Notes under the pieces: model-generated
What the model was told of the DNA's origin: nothing
Database searches by the model: none
Seen by the model: only the letters and a program-made list of their open reading frames with translations
DNA from: Prochlorococcus marinus CUG1433
Lineage (GTDB): Bacteria; Cyanobacteriota; Cyanobacteriia; PCC-6307; Cyanobiaceae
Assembly: GCA_017644425.1 (NCBI GenBank)
Contig: JAEPLN010000002.1
Location: forward strand, 1-41,267
Direction of reading: 5' to 3'
Length of the DNA: 41,267 nucleotides
Program-made: the position numbers and the translations under genes
Part shown: in pieces, positions 35,310-41,267 of the stretch
How the letters are laid out: each line of letters begins with the position of its first letter
Position numbering within the stretch: the stretch's first letter is position 1

Positions 35310-36167
35310 TTAATTTAGATACTTTAGGATTATGAAAATGTAATACAAAACAGATGGAGTAAAAATGTAGCTGTCAATTCTGTCAAGGATGCCTCCATGC
35401 CCTGGTAAAAAAGTTCCCGAATCTTTTATTTTTGCATCTCTCTTCATCATAGATTCAATTAAATCCCCTACTAAAGCCATAAGGGAAATTAAAATTCCAT
35501 ATAAAATTCCAACTACTAGTGGATTTTCCCAATTAAGTAAAAATGCGAAAAATATCGCTAATAAAATTGAACAGGATATTCCCCCAATTAAACCTTCTAT
35601 TGTTTTGCTCGGAGATATTGGAGAAAGAGGTTTTTTACCAAATGACTTCCCAACGAAATAAGAACCAATATCACTAGCTACAATTAAGAAACAAGAGGTT
35701 AATGTTAAATGAAGACCTGAAGTATTGGACAAGCTTTCAAATGAAATAAAGCCTTGATTTGAAGTTATTATCACTGACTCTAATTCCCTTAACTTAATCC
35801 AGTAACTAGGCAAAAAACCTAAATAGAATAAACCAAAAATTGAAGCTGCAATATCGGAAATTGTTCCAGGCTTTGGTTGCAATAGTAACCATGTGCATAT
35901 TATGACTGAACAGATAGGTAAAATTGAATTAGATATTTCTCCTTCAATCAACCCTTTGGCCTCAAGATAAGTAGAAATTATAATAATGAAAGATGAAAAT
36001 AATGTGGTTTTAGTAGCTGGTTTTATTCCTTTAAATTCAGCCATCCTAAAAAATTCTAATAATGCTAAATAAGTAAGTAATGCTGTTGCTAATGTAAAAA
36101 ACCATCCCCCTAACAAAACAACAATTAAACCAAATATTCCTATAAGTAATCCGCTTCTCAATCTCAT
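35310..36167 (-). CDS. cdsA: Phosphatidate cytidylyltransferase CdsA
   Basis: CdsA makes CDP-diacylglycerol from phosphatidic acid and CTP, the branch point to phosphatidylglycerol, which photosystems require. The 285-residue protein has about eight membrane helices and the family signature near the C-terminus, split here as LIESMMKRDAKIKDSG and FLPGHGGILDRIDSYIF, with the metal-binding Asp residues (KDSG, DRID). Earlier, DIGSYFVGKSFGK and SPSKTIEGLIGG are also conserved. The length is typical. It follows the decarboxylase gene after 9 bases on the same strand and converges with the hydrolase gene across 11 bases. Confidence 0.96.
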   Translation of the reverse strand: MRLRSGLLIGIFGLIVVLLGGWFFTLATALLTYLALLEFFRMAEFKGIKPATKTTLFSSFIIIISTYLEAKGLIEGEISNSILPICSVIICTWLLLQPKPGTISDIAASIFGLFYLGFLPSYWIKLRELESVIITSNQGFISFESLSNTSGLHLTLTSCFLIVASDIGSYFVGKSFGKKPLSPISPSKTIEGLIGGISCSILLAIFFAFLLNWENPLVVGILYGILISLMALVGDLIESMMKRDAKIKDSGTFLPGHGGILDRIDSYIFTPSVLYYIFIILKYLN

Positions 36168-36176
36168 ATCAAATTT

Positions 36177-37574
36177 CTATGTTTTTATCACTCTTATATT
36201 AAAATTTAACAGATCTTTGTTGAATAAACTTTGATTATTTATCCAATTAAATTTATCGAGATCAATTTTTTCTCCAGGAACTATTAGAGGTATTCCAGGA
36301 GGATAAGGGCAAATAATATCTCCGGATATTTTATTTAATGATTGTGAAAAAGGAATACTCCGAGTCTCACTTTGCCAAGCAACTCCAATTTGAATTTCGG
36401 GAGCTTCAACTAAGTTAAATGGAGATTTTAATACTTTAAGAGTGTCTGATTTTTTTGAATTTAATAGTAATTTATTCCACAACTTTAAAAATAAATTAAG
36501 AAAATCTTTTTGATTCGCAAACCCTAAGCAAAAGGTTAGAGTCATCATTTCTGGTAATTCAGCAATAAGACCATTTTTATAAAAAAATTTATCAGCAGTG
36601 AAACCATCAATTCCAACCTTGGACGTATTCAATACTATTTTTAAGGGATCTTGGGTTTCTATGAGAGGAATATTCTTTTGGATTAATTTTTTGTAGATAC
36701 TTTTTGCCTCTGAAATTCTTTTTTGATATTTTGATAAACTTTTTTTATTAAGCCAGTCTTTAATAGACTCTTCACAAGAAGAAAGTAATAATGAACTTGG
36801 ACTAGTAGTTTGCAACAAATTAATACTTTTGATTAAATTTTGCTCATTTACTAGATTCCCTTTGTACCAGAGTGCAGCAGTTTGAGTTAAACCATTTAGA
36901 GACTTATGTAATGAGTGAACGACTAAATCAGCGTTTGAAACTAAAGCGGATTTTGGTAGGTTAAGGTTTTCACAAAAAAGAAAATGAGAGCCATGAGCTT
37001 CATCAACTAAAACCGGTAAATTTTTTTGATGACAAAGATCTATTAAAGGCCCTAAATCTCCCGCGTAACCATGATAAGAGGGACTTACAAGAATTACACC
37101 TACAATATTTTTTTCACTAAAATTAATTTTTTTAAATACATTTTTCAACCAGTTTTTTGTGATTGGTTTGTAATGACCGTTTTCTGATGAAAAATCTAGG
37201 TCAAAGAACATTGGTTGTATGTTCTGCATCGCACATATTTTTATAACACTTATGTGGACATTTCTAGGCATCAGTATAGTCTCGCCAGAATTTGCCATTG
37301 CAATCACAGCTGATTGTATTAATCCAGAGGCTCCATTAACTCCAAAAAAACATCTTTTCGCCCTAAATTTCGCAGAGAATTCTCTTTGGGCTTTGGCAAT
37401 TAATCCGTTCTGGGATAGAGGTGAACCTATTTCTGGTAGTTCCGGTAAGTCCCAATACCCAGGTTTGTTTTTTAATAATTTCACTAATTTTTTGGGTAAA
37501 GCTGCCCCCCTATTATGAGAGGGAAAGAAAAGCGACTTTGAAAACTTTTTAGTTAGAAAAGAAGAAATGCTCAT
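36177..37574 (-). CDS. Orn/Lys/Arg decarboxylase-family PLP enzyme
   Basis: A 465-residue fold-type I PLP enzyme of the short Orn/Lys/Arg decarboxylase class (as in Bacillus SpeA/YaaO), lacking the extra N-terminal wing domain of the long E. coli forms. It shows KRCFFGVNGASGLIQSA, MPRNVHISVI, the Asp/His pair LVDEAHGSHF, the cofactor Lys in HSLHKSLNGLTQTA, and the C-terminal ICPYPPGIPLIVPGEKI. It would decarboxylate arginine, lysine or ornithine for polyamine synthesis; which one cannot be decided from motifs. It starts at ATG 37574, divergent from the ABC1 kinase gene, and is probably co-transcribed with cdsA. Confidence 0.88.
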   Translation of the reverse strand: MSISSFLTKKFSKSLFFPSHNRGAALPKKLVKLLKNKPGYWDLPELPEIGSPLSQNGLIAKAQREFSAKFRAKRCFFGVNGASGLIQSAVIAMANSGETILMPRNVHISVIKICAMQNIQPMFFDLDFSSENGHYKPITKNWLKNVFKKINFSEKNIVGVILVSPSYHGYAGDLGPLIDLCHQKNLPVLVDEAHGSHFLFCENLNLPKSALVSNADLVVHSLHKSLNGLTQTAALWYKGNLVNEQNLIKSINLLQTTSPSSLLLSSCEESIKDWLNKKSLSKYQKRISEAKSIYKKLIQKNIPLIETQDPLKIVLNTSKVGIDGFTADKFFYKNGLIAELPEMMTLTFCLGFANQKDFLNLFLKLWNKLLLNSKKSDTLKVLKSPFNLVEAPEIQIGVAWQSETRSIPFSQSLNKISGDIICPYPPGIPLIVPGEKIDLDKFNWINNQSLFNKDLLNFNIRVIKT

Positions 37575-37639
37575 AAAGTATTATTGACATATATAGAATG
37601 GAATAATTAAGAATCCCTCTTCGGTATTTTTTAACTTTA

Positions 37640-39298
37640 ATGACAAGGTCTTATTCGCAATACTCAGCAAAAAATAACTTAATTTGGTTGATTTTGAGAC
37701 CATGGATTTTTATCCCAAGAGTTTTATATATCCTTTTAACTTTTATTTTTCTTTTTTTAAGAATACTTTTTCAAGGTAACAGTAAAAACAAAAATGTACA
37801 AAAAAATCTCTCAAAATATCTTTTTGATGTAATAACAGATTTAGGACCTTGTTTTATAAAATTGGGGCAGGCACTCTCAACTAGACCGGATCTTGTTAGA
37901 CAAGATTGGCTTACAGAACTTACAAACTTACAGGATAATCTCCCAGCCTTTGATCATAAAGTTGCTTTAAAAATTATTGAAGAGGAACTTGGAGCGCCAC
38001 CTAATGAATTGTTTGATGATTTCCCAGAGAGTCCTATTGCTTCTGCAAGCTTAGGTCAGGTTTATAAAACAAAAACAAAAAACAATAATTATGTAGCTGT
38101 AAAAGTACAAAGACCAAATTTACACTTTCTCATAAGAAGGGATGTTGTGATATTAAGGTTTTTATCAACTTTTTTATCACCATTTCTACCATTAAATATT
38201 GGTGTGGGAATTGGAGAAATAATAGATGAATTTGGCAAGGCACTTTTTGATGAAATTGACTATGAAAAAGAGGGTGAAAATGCTTTAAAGTTTGCAAATT
38301 TATTCAAAGACAACCCAAATATTTTTATCCCTAAATTTGAAAAGCAATTTTCATCAAAGAGAATTATTACAACCTCTTGGATTGATGGATTCAAGTTAAG
38401 AGATAGGACTTTATTGGAGGAAAATAACTTAATACCTTCCTCTTTTATAAAAACTTGTGTAATCAGTGGTCTTCAGCAATTGTTTGAATATGGATATTTT
38501 CATGCCGACCCACATCCTGGGAACATGTTTGCTCTTAAAGGCGGAAATGCTGATTATGGAAATTTAGCTTATGTAGATTTCGGAATGATGGATACAATTA
38601 CAAATACTGATAGAATTACTCTAATTAAGGCGATTGTTCACATAATAAATGATGAATATTATCTTCTCGCAAAAGATTTTCAAAAATTAGGTTTTTTAAC
38701 CAAAGAACAAGATCTTCAAAAACTTGTTGAACCATTAAAAGAAGTTTTAGGGGGATCATTTGGTGCTGAAGTTGGAAATTTTAATCTTAAAAATGTGACT
38801 GATAAATTCTCAAAACTAATGTATTCATATCCATTTAGAGTGCCAAGTAGGTTTGCATTAATTATAAGAGCAGTTGTGAGTCAGGAGGGTTTAGCACTCA
38901 GACTAGATCCTGAATTTAAAATTTTAAAAATTGCATATCCTTATATAGCTAAAAAATTACTTACCGATAATTCTGAGGAGATTTTAGAAATTCTTTTGGA
39001 AGTTGTTTTTGATAAAAAAGGTAGAATTCAATTAGAAAAGGTAGAAAGTTTATTAAATATATTGTTTAAAGATTCTGAAAATATTAATTCAGACCTCATA
39101 CCGGTTGCGAATGCAGGATTAAAGTTAATTGTGAGTAATAAAGGATCAGAAGTTAGGAAGAATCTTCTTTTAAGCCTCATAAAAGATGACAAACTAGAGT
39201 TAACTGATGCAAAAAAACTTTTAAGTTTAATTAGAGATACATTTAGCCCTTTGAATATTGCGAAAAGTGCAGTTCAGAATATTATTTCTCCAGCTTAG
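37640..39298 (+). CDS. ABC1/UbiB-family atypical kinase
   Basis: The 552-residue protein has an N-terminal hydrophobic segment (about 15-45). Its kinase-like domain has the family KxGQ motif (FIKLGQALSTRPDL, residues 72-85), the Ala-rich loop SASLGQVYKT, VAVKVQRP with the Lys of strand 3, EIDYEKEG, and the catalytic and metal loops HADPHPGNMF and YVDFGMM. ABC1K proteins in phototrophs help control prenyl-lipid (plastoquinone, tocopherol) metabolism and plastoglobule or thylakoid function; UbiB supports quinone synthesis. The precise role is unknown. In the 65-base gap to the divergent decarboxylase a TTGACA at 37584-37589 is visible, without a clear -10. Confidence 0.9.
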   Translation: MTRSYSQYSAKNNLIWLILRPWIFIPRVLYILLTFIFLFLRILFQGNSKNKNVQKNLSKYLFDVITDLGPCFIKLGQALSTRPDLVRQDWLTELTNLQDNLPAFDHKVALKIIEEELGAPPNELFDDFPESPIASASLGQVYKTKTKNNNYVAVKVQRPNLHFLIRRDVVILRFLSTFLSPFLPLNIGVGIGEIIDEFGKALFDEIDYEKEGENALKFANLFKDNPNIFIPKFEKQFSSKRIITTSWIDGFKLRDRTLLEENNLIPSSFIKTCVISGLQQLFEYGYFHADPHPGNMFALKGGNADYGNLAYVDFGMMDTITNTDRITLIKAIVHIINDEYYLLAKDFQKLGFLTKEQDLQKLVEPLKEVLGGSFGAEVGNFNLKNVTDKFSKLMYSYPFRVPSRFALIIRAVVSQEGLALRLDPEFKILKIAYPYIAKKLLTDNSEEILEILLEVVFDKKGRIQLEKVESLLNILFKDSENINSDLIPVANAGLKLIVSNKGSEVRKNLLLSLIKDDKLELTDAKKLLSLIRDTFSPLNIAKSAVQNIISPA

Positions 39299-39412
39299 TT
39301 TTTATATTTACTACTAATAAATTTACTTATAAATTTAAAAGCATTAAAATTAGATATAGTGCTTTCTCTTTAAATTGAGTATTCCAATAATTAATGAAAG
39401 TGGAGGTATGGA

Positions 39413-39907
39413 ATGAATATTTTTAAAAATCTTTTTACGTTAAAAAAAAAAGCTGTCCTTGATAAGGAAGTAAATCATGGATTTGTTGATCAGTATGGAG
39501 AAATTGCAAGGTTAGTAAAAGAAGCGAGAATCAAAAAAAATTTAACAATTCAAGAATTGTCAGGTATTTCAAAAATTCCTGAACAAACAATAATTTCTAT
39601 TGAAAAAAATAACAATAAAACTAGACCAAAGTATCCATTTATAAGATCAATATTAATTAAATTAGAAGAATGCTTAGGATTAAAAAAAAGCACATTAGAA
39701 AAATTAGCAAATAGAGAAGGAGAAACTTCTAGGAAAGAAAACAATGATTTTATTGTCAACAAATTCGATCTTATAAATACTTGGCAGGGAACCCTTTTGT
39801 ATTTTTTTATATTAGTTTTAACTGTGTTTATATTGAAGAGATATTTTATTTTGAATGTAAATGTTATAGAGATTCAAAATATTGAAAACAAAATCATGGA
39901 TAAATAA
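39413..39907 (+). CDS. RodZ-like protein: cytoplasmic HTH with a single membrane helix
   Basis: The 164-residue protein has an XRE-type helix-turn-helix at about residues 28-66 (IARLVKEARIKKNLTIQELS, then GISKIPEQTIISIEKNN), a linker, and one transmembrane helix at about 127-145 (LLYFFILVLTVFILKRYF). The last 20 residues would be outside the cytoplasm. This order (HTH, linker, single helix) is that of RodZ, which links MreB to the elongation machinery, but the large periplasmic domain of RodZ is missing. A GGAGG Shine-Dalgarno sequence about 6 bases before the ATG is unusually strong for this window. It follows the ABC1 kinase gene after 114 bases. Confidence 0.75.
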   Translation: MNIFKNLFTLKKKAVLDKEVNHGFVDQYGEIARLVKEARIKKNLTIQELSGISKIPEQTIISIEKNNNKTRPKYPFIRSILIKLEECLGLKKSTLEKLANREGETSRKENNDFIVNKFDLINTWQGTLLYFFILVLTVFILKRYFILNVNVIEIQNIENKIMDK

Positions 39908-39921
39908 ACTTCAAAAAGTTC

Positions 39922-41267
39922 CTATTTCCTGGTTCTCCCAAAACTATTTCCTAGATCACTGAACCTCTTAAGATGGTCTTCTATTTCTCCTAAAGGCCGA
40001 TTTAACTTCCATTTCCAGTTATTTTTAATAGTACCAGGTATGTTTAATCTGCTTGAGTCATCTAGAGACAAAATATCTTGGATTGGAGCAATAAAGAGAT
40101 TGGCCTTTGTTTCCATGCCTATTTTTATTAAACTCCAAGAAGGATCTTTAGAGAATTTATACTCATCTTTTATTCGTTTTTTGGCGTTATTTTCTAAACA
40201 TTCCCACCATGAGACGCAAGTGGAGTTGTCATGAGTACCTGTATAAACTACCCAATTTTCCCCTTCAATATTCCTAGGTAAATAAGGGTTGTCTTCGTTC
40301 CCATCAAAAGCGAATTGTAATATTTTCATTCCTGGAAGTTCAAAATTTTCCCTTAATTTTTCTACATCAGGTGTTATTACTCCCAAATCCTCTGCAATTA
40401 TTGGTAAGAAGTCAGTCCCTAAATCAATTTTTAGTTTATTTAAAAGTGTTTTCCCTGGAGAATTTATCCATCTGCCAGCAATTGCTGTTTTAGAATTTCC
40501 ATTAACTCGCCAGTAACCAGATAAACCTCTGAAATGATCTAATCTCAATAAGTCAACAAGTTCAAATTGCCTTTTAAATCTTCTTCTCCACCAATCGAAA
40601 TTAGTACTCTTATGTTTGGACCAAAAGTAAGTTGGAGTTCCCCATAACTGTCCTGTCGATGAAAAATAATCAGGAGGCACACCACTTTGAAAGATTAAAT
40701 CTCCATTTTTCAAAATTGAAAATAGTGATTTATTACTCCATACATCTGCGCTGTCCCTAGAAACATAAAAGGGCAGATCTCCAATTAACTTGACATCATA
40801 TGATTTTGCAAATTTTTTAATAGCACTCCATTGCTCATCTAAATGCCACTGTATTAATTTATTAACGAGTATCTTTTCACTTTTTGTATTAATCCATGAT
40901 TTTAAAAATTCGTTATTTTTAATTTTAAATTTTTTAGGCCATTGCCACCAAGGCAACATATTAAATTCCTCTCTGATAACAACAAATAATGCATAATCTT
41001 CAACCCAAGAATTCTTTCTAATCCATTTATAAAAATCAATTTTTCTTTTTTCAGGTTGGGAATCCCAACCTTGTAAAAGGAGTTGACCTAATTTTTTTGT
41101 TAAGTCATCAGCAAGATCAAAATCAAAATGATTCTTATCATGATTTGTCTTTCCTAATTCTTCTAGATTAGAAATGAAGATAAAATCTTTTTCGATTAAG
41201 TAATCTATATCAAGAAACCATGGGTTTAGAGCAAAACTTGAAGGTGAACTATATGGAGACCCAGTAG
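39922..41267 (-). CDS. malQ: 4-alpha-glucanotransferase MalQ (5' end outside the window)
   Basis: The frame is open from the right edge to TAG at 39922-39924, giving the last 448 residues; the window cuts only a short N-terminus. The visible part starts TGSPYSSPSSFALNPWFLD, the hallmark opening of glycoside hydrolase family 77. It has GDLPFYVSRDSADVW, LLRLDHFRGLSGYW (nucleophile Asp), IIAEDLGVITPDV (acid Glu), GTHDNST and near the end a Pro-Leu-Gly-Glu turn. MalQ transfers alpha-1,4-glucan segments between chains in glycogen and malto-oligosaccharide metabolism. An ATG at 40957-40959 is internal (Met in EFNMLPWW) and not the start. Confidence 0.95.
   Translation of the reverse strand, partial: TGSPYSSPSSFALNPWFLDIDYLIEKDFIFISNLEELGKTNHDKNHFDFDLADDLTKKLGQLLLQGWDSQPEKRKIDFYKWIRKNSWVEDYALFVVIREEFNMLPWWQWPKKFKIKNNEFLKSWINTKSEKILVNKLIQWHLDEQWSAIKKFAKSYDVKLIGDLPFYVSRDSADVWSNKSLFSILKNGDLIFQSGVPPDYFSSTGQLWGTPTYFWSKHKSTNFDWWRRRFKRQFELVDLLRLDHFRGLSGYWRVNGNSKTAIAGRWINSPGKTLLNKLKIDLGTDFLPIIAEDLGVITPDVEKLRENFELPGMKILQFAFDGNEDNPYLPRNIEGENWVVYTGTHDNSTCVSWWECLENNAKKRIKDEYKFSKDPSWSLIKIGMETKANLFIAPIQDILSLDDSSRLNIPGTIKNNWKWKLNRPLGEIEDHLKRFSDLGNSFGRTRK

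Noticed and set aside
37584-37613. A sigma-70 promoter for the ABC1 kinase gene
   Set aside because: TTGACA is perfect, but no acceptable -10 lies 16-18 bases downstream (TAAGAA at 18 is the best), so it is mentioned with the gene and not listed as a feature.
1-41267. CRISPR arrays, insertion sequences, prophage or toxin-antitoxin pairs
   Set aside because: No regularly spaced repeats, transposase, phage structural gene or paired small toxin-antitoxin frames were seen in reading both strands; a repeat-finding program would be needed to exclude short diverged copies.

Overview
The window looks like ordinary core chromosome from a picocyanobacterium, most likely a high-light-adapted Prochlorococcus. 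The evidence is the very low GC content (rows I counted by hand run from about 13% to about 50%), the tightly packed genes with small gaps, and a cyanobacterial gene set: psbY, a 35-residue high-light-inducible protein (hli), crtH, ycf54, a PsbP-like lipoprotein, and an ABC1 kinase. The species assignment is inferred from gene content and composition, not from a database comparison.

Layout. Positions 1-1700 hold the last codons of a probable outer-membrane porin with its terminator, a 52-residue double-CxxC protein, a structured non-coding stretch, the minus-strand hli gene with a recognisable HLR1/RpaB-type promoter, tRNA-Lys(UUU) and psbY. From 1.7 to 6.3 kb come trmFO, crtH, a small membrane protein, an OmpR-type regulator with a degenerate receiver, and a small cyanobacterial protein. 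From 6.3 to 8.1 kb, on the minus strand, are a CGFS glutaredoxin, BolA, an exported helical protein and an acyltransferase. From 8.2 to 18.3 kb, on the plus strand, are pdxJ, ycf54 and a complete recC - methyltransferase - recB - recD cluster of unusually AT-rich DNA. From 18.4 to 24.5 kb are deaD, a small exported Cys protein, an ABC exporter, a PsbP-like lipoprotein (minus), recR and lipA. From 24.5 to 30.1 kb, on the minus strand, are a conserved unknown, trhO, bioB, uppS, the diadenylate cyclase cdaA and lysA. From 30.1 to 35.3 kb, on the plus strand, are rimI, clpC, a glycerol-dehydrogenase-like enzyme and an alpha/beta hydrolase. The last part holds cdsA and an Orn/Lys/Arg decarboxylase (minus), an ABC1 kinase and a RodZ-like HTH membrane protein (plus), and malQ (minus), which is cut by the window end.

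The genes cover housekeeping roles: DNA repair (RecBCD, RecR), tRNA modification (TrmFO, TrhO), cofactors (PdxJ, LipA, BioB), envelope lipid and wall precursors (PlsC, CdsA, UppS, LysA), Fe-S handling (Grx-BolA), and photosynthesis support (PsbY, Hli, CrtH, Ycf54, PsbP). I found no CRISPR array, prophage, insertion sequence or defence island, and no clear sign of a new multi-gene system. The most useful leads are the HLR1 element at hli, the structured region and possible minus-strand RNA at 400-738, the regulator lacking its phospho-acceptor Asp, the hairpin against the deaD start codon, and the skewed composition of the recBCD block.
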